Assembly: GCA_040754375.1 (NCBI GenBank)
Contig: JBFMCT010000008.1
Location: 1-64,000 of the forward strand
DNA: 64,000 nucleotides
Reading direction: 5' to 3'
Origin: Actinomycetota bacterium
GTDB taxonomy: Bacteria; Actinomycetota; Acidimicrobiia; Acidimicrobiales; AC-14
Shown: piece by piece, positions 24,728 through 31,847 of the stretch
Layout: the number at the start of each line of letters is the position of its first letter
Numbering within the stretch: position 1 is the first letter of the stretch
The notes under the pieces: generated by a model
Seen by the model: only the letters and a program-made list of their open reading frames with translations
Told to the model about the DNA's origin: nothing
The model's database searches: none
Position numbers and translations under genes: made by a program

Positions 24728-25162
24728 ATGACCATGACGACTGCATCCTTGATGGCGCGCGCCCATGATGAGGAGGTGGACGAGCCCGACCCGGCTGCCC
24801 GGCCCCGACGGCGTTCGTTCACGGCCGAGTACAAGGCACGCATCCTCGACGAGTACGACGCCCTGCCGACCGGCTCCGACGGACGAGGGGCGCTGTTGCG
24901 CCGGGAGGGCCTGTACACATCGCACCTCGCCGAATGGCGCAAGGCCCGCAACGCCGGCGCCATCGGCTCCCTCGCCCCCAGAGGGCGCCCGGCCAAGCGC
25001 TCGGCCGAGCAGATCGAACTCGACCGGGTCCGTCGCCGCAACCAGCGGCTCGAGGCGGAGCTGGCCCGCACCAAGCTCGCGTTAGAGATCACGGGAAAAG
25101 CGCACGCGCTCTTGGAGCTGCTCTCCGAGAGCGCGGACACCGATCCGAAGTCGAAGCCGTGA
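24728..25162 (+). CDS. IS3-family transposase OrfA
   Basis: 144 aa. Helix-turn-helix domain RRSFTAEYKARILDEYDALP ... LLRREGLYTSHLAEWRKAR, followed by a leucine-zipper-like helix (EQIELDRVRRRNQRLEAELA). It binds the IS ends. The frame ends at TGA 25160-25162; most of OrfB is in the -1 frame and is reached by frameshifting at 25093-25099. Confidence 0.85.
   Translation: MTMTTASLMARAHDEEVDEPDPAARPRRRSFTAEYKARILDEYDALPTGSDGRGALLRREGLYTSHLAEWRKARNAGAIGSLAPRGRPAKRSAEQIELDRVRRRNQRLEAELARTKLALEITGKAHALLELLSESADTDPKSKP
25093..25135 (+). promoter_or_regulatory. Programmed -1 ribosomal frameshift signal
   Basis: Slippery heptamer G GGA AAA at 25093-25099, correctly phased to the OrfA codons (ACG GGA AAA GCG). 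Five bases later a perfect 8-bp stem CGCGCTCT (25105-25112) / AGAGCGCG (25128-25135) with a 15-base loop follows. Shifting here joins OrfA to OrfB as ...EITGK-SARALGAALRE. Confidence 0.75.
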
Positions 25163-26169
25163 TCGGCCCGGCCTTCACCGAGCTGGTGGAGGTGGTGGCG
25201 GCCAAGCGGGCGTGCGAGTTGTTGGGCAAGGCCCGCTCCACCCACTACCGCCGCCAGCGACCGCCGCTGGCCGGCCCGCCAAGGCCTCGGCCCGCCCCGC
25301 CCAACGCCCTGAGCGAGGCGGAGCGACAGCAGATCCTGGCCGTGCTGCGCTCGGAGGAGTACTGCGACCTGGCGCCGGCCCAGGTGTGGGCCCGCCTGCT
25401 CGACGACGGCCAGTACCTGTGCTCGATCTCGACCATGTACCGGCTGTTGGCCGTCGCCGGCGAGAACCGCGAACGACGTCGCCAACGCACCCATCCGGCC
25501 AAGAAGAAGCCCGAGCTGATCGCCCGGCAGCCGAATCAGGTGTGGTCATGGGATATAACGAAGCTCCAGGGCCCCACCCGGGGCACCTACTACGAGTTGT
25601 TCGTCATCATCGACATCTTCTCCCGCTACGTGGTGGGGTGGATGGTCTCGCCGGCCGAGACCGGTGAGCTGGCCGAGGCATTCATCGCCGACTCGCTGGA
25701 GCGCCACGGCATCGCCCGGGATCAGCTCACCCTGCACGCCGACCGGGGCACGTCGATGACCTCCAAGCCGGTGGCCCAGCTGCTGGTCGACCTCGGCGTC
25801 GCCCGCAGCCACAGCCGGCCTCATGTCAGCAACGACAACCCCTATTCGGAAGCGAATTTCAAGACCCTCAAGTACTGCCCGGCGTTCCCCGGCCGGTTCG
25901 GCTCCATCGAGGACGCCCGGGCGTTCTGCGTGGCCTTCTTCGATCACTACAACCATGTCCATCGTCACGCCGGCATCGGACTGCACACTGCCGCCTCGGT
26001 CCATTACGGCACCGCCACCGAGATCCGCGCCCAGCGGGCCGAAACCCTCGACGCTGCCTATGCCGCCAACCCGTCCCGGTTCCGCCACCGCCGTCCCACG
26101 CCGCCGAAGCTGCCCACCATCGCCTGGATCAACGAACCCACCCCCGAAGCACTCATCAGATCCGCATGA
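25159..26169 (+). CDS. IS3-family transposase OrfB (DDE integrase core)
   Basis: 336 aa if read from GTG 25159, which overlaps the OrfA stop (GTGA). The same frame is open further upstream, as needed for an OrfAB fusion. Catalytic triad: Asp in QVWSWDITKLQG, Asp in TLHADRGTSM, Glu in NDNPYSEANFKTLK, followed by FDHYNHVHRHAGIG. Apparently intact. Confidence 0.88.
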   Translation: MIGPAFTELVEVVAAKRACELLGKARSTHYRRQRPPLAGPPRPRPAPPNALSEAERQQILAVLRSEEYCDLAPAQVWARLLDDGQYLCSISTMYRLLAVAGENRERRRQRTHPAKKKPELIARQPNQVWSWDITKLQGPTRGTYYELFVIIDIFSRYVVGWMVSPAETGELAEAFIADSLERHGIARDQLTLHADRGTSMTSKPVAQLLVDLGVARSHSRPHVSNDNPYSEANFKTLKYCPAFPGRFGSIEDARAFCVAFFDHYNHVHRHAGIGLHTAASVHYGTATEIRAQRAETLDAAYAANPSRFRHRRPTPPKLPTIAWINEPTPEALIRSA

Positions 26170-26452
26170 GAAGTTGTCTCACGGGGCTTGACACGTACCG
26201 TTCTCGCGGCGTCCCCGCGCCACCTGTTGGCGCTGAAGATCAGGGCCGCCCGCCCGAGCGACGTCGCGGACATAGTCGTCCTCGCCCGTCTCGTCCGAGC
26301 GACCAGTGCCGGGGAGGCCGAGCGCATCGCGACGGAGGTCTTCGGAGGCGAGCCCGTCAGTGAACGAAGTCGAGCTGTCCTGGCCGATCTCGACGACGTT
26401 CTGCGCGAGTCCTGAGTTGATTGCCGACCGCCAATCTGGGCCGAGCGTGCGC

Positions 26453-26510
26453 CTAACGCGAGTTAGTGGATGAATTGTTGGCCACTTTGGCACGGTTACT
26501 CAGATGACCC
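26453..26510 (-). repeat. Right terminal inverted repeat (IRR)
   Basis: Reverse complement starts GGGTCATCTGAGTAAC. 50 of 58 positions match the left repeat. It contains GTTAGTGGAT (26462-26471), the exact inverted form of the accessory motif ATCCACTAAC in the recombination site. Confidence 0.92.
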
Positions 26511-26516
26511 CGTCAG
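26511..26516 (+). repeat. Target-site duplication, right copy (CGTCAG)
   Basis: Same hexamer as at 6406-6411, abutting the right inverted repeat. Confidence 0.8.
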
Positions 26517-27300
26517 GGTGACCAACACGTCGAACGAGCCGGTGACGGTCACGTCGCTCGCCGACGACATCCACGGCAACCTCCAGGGCCAGGGCACGTG
26601 TGCCGTGGGGGCACTGCTGCAGCCCGGCCAGACCTACACGTGTTCGTTCACCGCAACGTTCACCGGTAACGCGGGGGCCAGCGAGACCAACACCGTCACG
26701 GCCGTGGTCGTCGACGACGAGGGTTCGACGGCCATCGGTACGGCCCAGGCCACGGTCAGCCTGACGGTGGTGGCAGCCGTGGCCGCACAGCCCCTGGTCC
26801 GCACCGGTGGAGACCTGACCGGCCCGGCCCGGGTGGCCGCTGTCCTGGTCGTGGGGGGCATGCTCATGGTGGCCGCCACCTGGCGCTCCCAGCAGCTCGC
26901 GCCTGTCTTCGCCGGTGGGGGCCGCCCGCCTCGAGGACCGGACGGACCGGGCGGGTTGGCGGCCCGGTTCGCCAAGAGCCCACCCCGGGGTGGGGGCGGG
27001 GCGGCCGCCTGGGAGGGGGGCGCAGCCGGCGGTGCCGCAGGGCCGCCTGGCGCCCGCCTGGCCCCGGACGCACTGGCCGCCGGGTTGGGCCTTGGGCTGG
27101 CTCGTGACCTCGGGGTGCCGACGCGGGCCGCGACCAGCTCCGGAGCGGACCGTTGCGCGGCGACCCTGGGTATGGTGGTGAGGCCCGTGGCCCCCGGCCC
27201 GCCCGCCCCCGCCAGCGGGGCCCGGCGGCTGTGGGCGTCGGTGGGGGGCCTGGCCAGCCGGGCCGGTGCTTACCTCGCGGCCTACCGCCCGCGTGATTGA
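26517..27300 (+). pseudogene. 3' part of the interrupted Ig-like/DUF11 surface protein
   Basis: Continues the eighth DUF11-type repeat exactly where 6411 stops (VTNTSNEPVTVTSLADDIHG, then the Cys pair GTC ... YTCSF). It is followed by LVRTGGDLTGPARVAAVLVV, a membrane helix, and an unusually long Gly/Pro/Arg-rich cytoplasmic tail of about 150 residues ending YLAAYRPRD. The frame differs from the 5' part only because of the insertion. LVRTGG before a hydrophobic helix and basic residues resembles a non-canonical sortase signal (inference). It has no start of its own. Confidence 0.85.
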
Positions 27301-27459
27301 GCCCCATGGCCTCCACGGTCGAGCATCCCTGATGAGGCCCTAGGAGGCCGGTGTCTCTCGCGTTCGGCGCGGCGCGCCGGGGCGACCGACCTGCCGCTGA
27401 CCAGCACCCTGGCCATTCAGCCGAGCCGCGAACGGGGCGGTCGGCCGCCTGGTGAGGGT

Positions 27460-28956
27460 TCAGACACCAGCCTCGTAGCCGGCCTGTCGGGTCTGGCGGG
27501 CCAGGGTGAGAAGGGCCCCGGCCGCGAAGAGCAGGGCGGCGCCCACGACGACCGCGGCCCAGCGGCGGCCCCCGCCGGCCTCGATGTCGACGACGGCCAG
27601 GGCCAGGTCCTGGAACGGCGATACCAGCGTTCCCCGCCCGGTGTCGGCCCAGAAGACGACCATGCCCCCAGCCCGGGAGAGCACCGCCAGGTTGTCGCCC
27701 TGGACGGCCACCCCCTGCTGAGCGCCCAGACCGATGCGGCTGTCGGTCCCGCCGTCGGACACCGCGGCCCAGCGGAACGTCCGCCCCCCGTCGGCCGACG
27801 TGGCCGCCACGACTTCCTGCACTAAGTCGTCGGGGTCCCGGCTGCGGTCGTAGAAGACCACGTCGACCCGGCCGTCGGGAGCCACTCCGACGGCCGGGAG
27901 CAGCTGGGACCCGGCGGTGGGGCCGACCCGGACGGGGGCCGACCAGGTACGGCCGCCGTCGTCCGAGGCCGCCACCCAGCAGTCCCGTTCGTCGCCCCGG
28001 CCCGCGTCCCAGGCGGCGTAGACACGGCCGTTGCGGGCGTCGATGGCCAGCCCGGGTGTGGGGCCGAGGTCGGCCAGGATCAACTGGGGCACGACCAGGT
28101 CACCGGCCACGACCACCGTAGGGCCGAAGGTGGTACCGCCGTCGCCGGACGTCCACGAGACCACCTGCCAGCGCAGGCTGAGGTCGGGCGGGGTCTGGCC
28201 GTCGTGGATGACCTGGTAGTTGTCCACGTCCTCGCCCAGGTCGAGGGCCACGATCGTCACCTGCCGGCCGTCGGAGCTCACCACCACCGAGGGCTGGATG
28301 ACCCGGCGGTCGGGCTCGCTCACCTGCACGGGTGCCGAGAAGGTCCGCCCGCCGTCGGACGAGCGGGCGGCCACCACCGGGTTGTCACCCGGCTCGAAGC
28401 CCAGTTGGTTCTCGACGGTGTCGGGGCCGGCCTGTACCCAGGTGAGCCACACGCCCTCGCCCACCACGGCCATGCGGGCGTGAAAGGCGAGGTCGCCGGC
28501 CACTTCCACGGGCGGCCCGGAGGGTCGGCCGTCCACGTAGCGCTGCAGCCAGACCGACAGGGGCAGCAGGTTGGGGCCGCCCAGGGTGGTGTACATTACG
28601 AGCAGCGTGCCGTCGGGCAGGTAGGCCACGCGCGGCCAGAAGCAGTTCTCGGCGGCGAGGCCCGGGCTCAGCTCGGCCCGCTCCCACGACGTCCCGCCCG
28701 TGGACGAGAAGGACAGCGCGCAGCCGAGCTCGGGCACGTCGAGCCGGTTGGCCACCGCCAGCGTCGCCGGCTGGCGGGGGTCTACGGCCACCGACGGCGT
28801 GTTGTGGGCCTCCGAGGCCGCCCCGGTGCGGTCGTTGACGAACTGGTCGGCCGACGCCCGTAGCTCCCCGGGTTGCTCGACAAGCCCGATCCCGACGGCC
28901 GCCATCCCTGTGACGCCGACGGTGACGGCCAGGGCCGCGAACTGGGCTGTCCTCAT
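27460..28956 (-). CDS. Sialidase/BNR-repeat exported protein with C-terminal membrane anchor
   Basis: 498 aa from ATG 28956. Signal-like N-terminus (FAALAVTVGVTGMAAVGIG). The body is a beta-propeller with repeated Asp-box motifs: SSDGGRTFSAPV, SDDGGRTWSAPV, TSADGGRTFRWA, SGDGGTTFGPT. C-terminal helix WAAVVVGAALLFAAGALLTL with a short basic end. Substrate is unclear: the catalytic Arg triad of true sialidases cannot be assigned by eye, and many BNR propellers are not glycosidases. Convergent with the broken surface-protein gene. Confidence 0.75.
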   Translation of the reverse strand: MRTAQFAALAVTVGVTGMAAVGIGLVEQPGELRASADQFVNDRTGAASEAHNTPSVAVDPRQPATLAVANRLDVPELGCALSFSSTGGTSWERAELSPGLAAENCFWPRVAYLPDGTLLVMYTTLGGPNLLPLSVWLQRYVDGRPSGPPVEVAGDLAFHARMAVVGEGVWLTWVQAGPDTVENQLGFEPGDNPVVAARSSDGGRTFSAPVQVSEPDRRVIQPSVVVSSDGRQVTIVALDLGEDVDNYQVIHDGQTPPDLSLRWQVVSWTSGDGGTTFGPTVVVAGDLVVPQLILADLGPTPGLAIDARNGRVYAAWDAGRGDERDCWVAASDDGGRTWSAPVRVGPTAGSQLLPAVGVAPDGRVDVVFYDRSRDPDDLVQEVVAATSADGGRTFRWAAVSDGGTDSRIGLGAQQGVAVQGDNLAVLSRAGGMVVFWADTGRGTLVSPFQDLALAVVDIEAGGGRRWAAVVVGAALLFAAGALLTLARQTRQAGYEAGV

Positions 28957-29045
28957 CCCGAGATGCTGCACCACGGCGGCCTCGCGCTCCAGCGCGCCGC
29001 GCCGACCATCGCGTTTCAGTCCGCGTTCGAGCTGGCCCGCCGGCC

Positions 29046-30527
29046 CTAGGGCCCGCCGGTGGGAACGGCGCCCGTGACACCCCCGAGCGGCTCGTCCCCC
29101 GAGGTCGTGGCGCGCCGCGGCGTACCCCCGGCCCCGTTGGCCGCCGGTCCCGCCGGTCCCGCCGAGGTCGCGGAGGTCGCGGAGGTCGCGGAGGTCGCCG
29201 AGGTCGTGGGAGCGAGAGGGGCGACGGGGGCCAGACCGGGGCCGGCGGCTGCCGGGGCACCGTTCAGGGCGGGTGCCGCGGCTGCGGCGGCCCGGGCGGC
29301 CGCCCGGCGGGCGACTAAGGCGTCACGGCGGCGGGCGATCAGGGGGTAGCCGATCACCAAGGCGGCCACCAGGCTCGACAGCCCGCCGATGGCCAGGCCG
29401 GCCCGGGGGCCGAGGTGGTCGGAAACGAACCCGATGATCGGTCCGCCGACGGGCGTGCTCCCCAGGAACACCAGCCCGTAGAGGGCCATGACCCGGCCCC
29501 GCATCGACGGTTGGGCCGCCAGTTGGAGCGTCGAGTTGGCCGTGGCCAGGAACACCATCATGGTGGCCCCCATCACGACCAGCAGGACGCCGGCGACGGC
29601 CGCATTAGGCGACAGGGACACTAAGGTGGCCGACAGCCCGAACGAGGCGGCCCCGCCGATCAGGAACGTGCGGGTCGGTTCCGCCCGGCGGGCGGCGGTG
29701 AGCGCGCCGAGCATGGCCCCGAGCCCCATCAGCGACGTGAGCACGCCGTAGAGGCGGGCACCCCCCCCGAACACCTCCCGGGCCAGCAGGGGCAGCACGA
29801 CGATGAAGTTGAACCCGAAGGTCCCGACCACCGTGACCAGCAGGAGGGTGGGGCGCAGGACTGGGTCCCGCCAGGCGTAGCGCATGCCCGCCCTGACTTG
29901 GCCCCTCTCCCGGGGCGTCGGGGGCTGGCGGTACAGCTTGGTGGTGTCCATGGCCCGGAGGGCGACGATGGTGGCGATGTAAGAGAGCCCGTTGATGAGA
30001 AAGCACAGGCCGACCCCGACCGAGGCGATGATCAGCCCGCCCACGGCCGGGCCGAGCAGCCGCCCGCTGTTGAACACCGCGCTGTTGAGGGCCACGGCGT
30101 TGGTGACGTACTCCGGCCCGACCATCTCGATGGTGAACGACTGGCGGGTGGGCATGTCCACGCAGGTGGCCAGTCCCAGCAGCAGGGCCATCACGTAGAC
30201 CATCCACAGGTTGACCACGTCGGTCACCACCAAGGCGAACAGGGCGATGGCCAGCACCCCCTGGGCCACCTGGGTGGCCACCAGGAGCGTGCGCTTGTCG
30301 CGCCGGTCGGCCAGCAGCCCGCCCCACACCCCGAACAGCAGCATGGGAAGGAACTGCAGGGCCACCGTGATGCCCAGGGCGGTGCCGCTGTCGGTGAGGC
30401 TCAGGACCAGCCAGGCCTGGGCCACCTGCTGCATCCCGGTGCCGGTGACCGACACGAGCTGGCCGGAGGTGAACAGCTTGAAGTTACGGTTCTGGAGGGA
30501 CCGGAACGTGCCCGAGCGGCTCGTCAC
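29046..30527 (-). CDS. MFS transporter (EntS-like drug/siderophore exporter family)
   Basis: 493 aa; GTG 30527 overlaps the stop of the MarR gene (GTGA). Twelve membrane helices in MFS_3 style: FRSLQNRNFKLFTSGQLVSV at the N-terminus, GGLLADRRDKRTLLVATQ after helix 2 (the RDKR signature), and MRGRVMALYGLVFLGSTPVG in the second half. The last 80 residues are a low-complexity Ala/Pro/Thr tail with a TSA-type tandem. Likely exports a toxic compound sensed by the adjacent MarR; the substrate cannot be predicted. Confidence 0.85.
   Translation of the reverse strand: MTSRSGTFRSLQNRNFKLFTSGQLVSVTGTGMQQVAQAWLVLSLTDSGTALGITVALQFLPMLLFGVWGGLLADRRDKRTLLVATQVAQGVLAIALFALVVTDVVNLWMVYVMALLLGLATCVDMPTRQSFTIEMVGPEYVTNAVALNSAVFNSGRLLGPAVGGLIIASVGVGLCFLINGLSYIATIVALRAMDTTKLYRQPPTPRERGQVRAGMRYAWRDPVLRPTLLLVTVVGTFGFNFIVVLPLLAREVFGGGARLYGVLTSLMGLGAMLGALTAARRAEPTRTFLIGGAASFGLSATLVSLSPNAAVAGVLLVVMGATMMVFLATANSTLQLAAQPSMRGRVMALYGLVFLGSTPVGGPIIGFVSDHLGPRAGLAIGGLSSLVAALVIGYPLIARRRDALVARRAAARAAAAAAPALNGAPAAAGPGLAPVAPLAPTTSATSATSATSATSAGPAGPAANGAGGTPRRATTSGDEPLGGVTGAVPTGGP
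29164..29208 (+). repeat. Five 9-bp tandem units (GAGGTCGCG) in the MFS tail
   Basis: Three perfect GAGGTCGCG units (29164-29190) and two variants (29191-29208). On the coding strand they encode the Thr-Ser-Ala repeats of the MFS C-terminus. Being a multiple of three, copy-number change keeps frame. Confidence 0.8.
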
Positions 30528-30979
30528 TCGTCGCCCTCGGCCAGGCGCTCGAGCACCTCGATGGCCCGCTCCAGGGCGGCCCGCTCGGTGGGGGAGAGGC
30601 TCCGGAGGCGGGCCTCCAGGTAGGCGTCGGTGCGCAGCCGGCTGGTGGCCAGTAGGGCCGAACCCTGGGGCGTGGCCTCCACCCGGCACACTCGCCGGTC
30701 GTTGGGGTCGATTAGCCGGGCCACCAGGCCCTGGTCCTCCAGAGCGGCCACGACCTTGGTCATGGTCGGCGGGCGGACGCTCTCCACGGCCGAGAGCTCG
30801 CCCAGGGTCAGGGGGCCGAGGCGCTCGACGCTGGCCAGAGCCGACGCCTGCGACGGGGTCAGGTCGCCCTGCACCTGGCGGTGCAGCACCCGGCGCAGGC
30901 GGAAGACGCAGTGGCGGAGCCGGGCGGCGACGTCGGAGCTGAGGTCCGTGGGCAGGGTCCTGGTCATTTCGTTCGTCAT
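30524..30979 (-). CDS. MarR-family transcriptional regulator
   Basis: 151 aa from ATG 30979. Winged helix: LTPSQASALASVERLGPLTL, ESVRPPTMTKVVAALEDQGL, the wing RLIDPNDRRVCRVEATPQG. It forms an operon with the MFS exporter through a GTGA overlap, the usual arrangement for a MarR repressor of an efflux pump. The region just upstream (ATAGTTAGTAT) contains short repeats that could serve as operator and -10. Confidence 0.88.
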   Translation of the reverse strand: MTNEMTRTLPTDLSSDVAARLRHCVFRLRRVLHRQVQGDLTPSQASALASVERLGPLTLGELSAVESVRPPTMTKVVAALEDQGLVARLIDPNDRRVCRVEATPQGSALLATSRLRTDAYLEARLRSLSPTERAALERAIEVLERLAEGDE

Positions 30980-31011
30980 ACTAACTATCTCGGAGGACCT
31001 GCACGAGCGAA

Positions 31012-31017
31012 TAGCGT
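31012..31017 (+). promoter_or_regulatory. TAGCGT -10 element, leaderless phhB
   Basis: TAGCGT ends 6 bases before ATG 31024, so the transcript should begin at or next to the start codon. No Shine-Dalgarno. Confidence 0.5.
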
Positions 31018-31023
31018 GCGGGG

Positions 31024-31305
31024 ATGGCCCTGCTGGAAGACGACGAAGTGCGGGCCGCCTTGGGCGGGCTCGACGGGTGGGAGATGGAGGGCGGCGAGAT
31101 CGTCCGCGAGGTCCGGTTCGAGGGCTTCCGGGCGGCCATCGCCTTCGTGGTGCGGGTGGCCTTCGAAGCCGAGGCCGCCGACCATCATCCCGACATCGAC
31201 ATCCGCTGGGCACGGGTCCGGCTGGCCCTGTCCACCCACAGCCAGGGGGGCATCACCATGGGCGACATCGAGATGGCCCGCACCATCGACGCGCTGGTGC
31301 CCTGA
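31024..31305 (+). CDS. phhB: Pterin-4a-carbinolamine dehydratase
   Basis: 93 aa. Signature residues FEAEAADHHPDIDIRW and LALSTHSQGGITMGDIE carry the His-His-Pro and second His of the family active site. It recycles pterin cofactor after aromatic hydroxylation; in many actinomycetes there is no partner hydroxylase and the role is unclear. A -10 hexamer lies 6 bases before the ATG. The stop overlaps the next start (TGATG). Confidence 0.88.
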   Translation: MALLEDDEVRAALGGLDGWEMEGGEIVREVRFEGFRAAIAFVVRVAFEAEAADHHPDIDIRWARVRLALSTHSQGGITMGDIEMARTIDALVP

Positions 31306-31847
31306 TGCCGCTGATCAGCGGGATCGTCGGGCCGGTACCCGAGGGCCGTGACCCCGAGGACTACGACAAGCTGCGCCGGCGGGTGCTGTGGGCTCTGCCT
31401 TACGGTCTCTACGTGGTCGGCAGCCGAGACGGCGACCGGCGCAACGGCATGACCCTCAACTGGGCCACGCAGGTCAGCTTCGACCCCAAGCTGGTGGCCA
31501 TCAGCGTGGAGGCCGGTGCGTACACCCACGAGCTCGTCACCGCCGGCCGGGTCTTCAGCCTCAACGTCATCGACCGCGAGGACCGGGCCATCGTGCGCAA
31601 GTTCACCAAGCCCGTCGAGGTCGACCTCGAAGCCCGCACCCTCAACGGCTTCGCCTTCCACGACGGCCTCTCGGGGGCGCCCGTGCTCGACCAGGCGGTG
31701 GCTTGGGTCGACTGCACCCTGTGGCAGACGGTCGAAGTGGGCGGGCACACGCTGTTCATCGGCGAGGTCGTCGACGCCGGTTTCGCCAAGGCCGAGGACA
31801 CGCCCGTCCTGCGCATGGAGGACACCCGCATGAACTACGGCGGTTGA
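31305..31847 (+). CDS. Flavin reductase-like FMN-binding protein
   Basis: 180 aa. The split-barrel flavin reductase pattern is present: ALPYGLYVVGSRDGDRRNGM, TLNWATQVSFDPKLVAISVE, and TAGRVFSLNVIDREDRAIVR. It likely binds FMN and uses NAD(P)H to supply reduced flavin. The start overlaps phhB by one base and its stop overlaps the TTG of the next gene. Confidence 0.85.
   Translation: MPLISGIVGPVPEGRDPEDYDKLRRRVLWALPYGLYVVGSRDGDRRNGMTLNWATQVSFDPKLVAISVEAGAYTHELVTAGRVFSLNVIDREDRAIVRKFTKPVEVDLEARTLNGFAFHDGLSGAPVLDQAVAWVDCTLWQTVEVGGHTLFIGEVVDAGFAKAEDTPVLRMEDTRMNYGG

Larger units (their letters stand above)
24671..26181 (+). mobile_element. IS3-family insertion sequence, about 1.5 kb
   Basis: Ends TGAGACACCTGCTG on the left and, as reverse complement on the right, TGAGACAACTTCTC. 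Two overlapping transposase ORFs with a -1 frameshift signal lie inside. Flanking bases (ACG left, CGG right) are not a clean duplication, but a 3-bp target repeat would preserve the reading frame of the interrupted gene. Nested inside the Tn3-family element, so it arrived later. Confidence 0.85.
24326..26415 (+). pseudogene. DUF6036-type nucleotidyltransferase, split by an IS3-family element
   Basis: The 5' part (GTG 24326 to 24670) has YVFGGGAMVLAHSAR and TMDLDTAIRR, the Gly-rich loop and DxD pair of a minimal nucleotidyltransferase. It ends at ...PLSVRLT where the IS begins. The 3' part resumes after the IS (about 26182-26415) with VLAASPRHLLALKIRAARPS and runs to a natural stop at 26415. 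Joining 24670 to 26182 or 26185 keeps the frame. Such proteins are toxin components in MNT/AbiEii-like systems, with the preceding gene as partner. The toxin candidate is now inactive, while the partner is intact. Confidence 0.7.
6412..26510 (+). mobile_element. Tn3-family transposon (TnpI/TnpA type), 20.1 kb, carrying a carbon-acquisition cargo
   Basis: Both ends are defined by 58-bp terminal inverted repeats with 50 identities and by the flanking CGTCAG repeat. The element sits inside a repeat-protein gene whose frame is restored exactly by its removal. The right-hand core is a candidate recombination site (19892-19980), a tyrosine recombinase (19991-20938), a Tn3-type transposase (20953-23943) and a coupled toxin-antitoxin-like pair, itself split by an IS3-family element. 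This order (site, tnpI, tnpA, same strand) is that of Tn4430-like elements. The cargo at 6725-19882 includes phosphatase, STAS, TerC, carbonic anhydrase, GreA-like, purKE, sbtB, sbtA, PucR, zf-TFIIB and baeRF genes. Cargo genes often use Shine-Dalgarno sequences, unlike many host genes in this window. Confidence 0.92.

Noticed and set aside
24668-26184. A perfect target-site duplication for the IS3-family element
   Set aside because: Flanks are ACG and CGG; no 3-4 bp direct repeat fits the TGAGAC ends exactly, though the frame argument allows a diverged 3-bp repeat.
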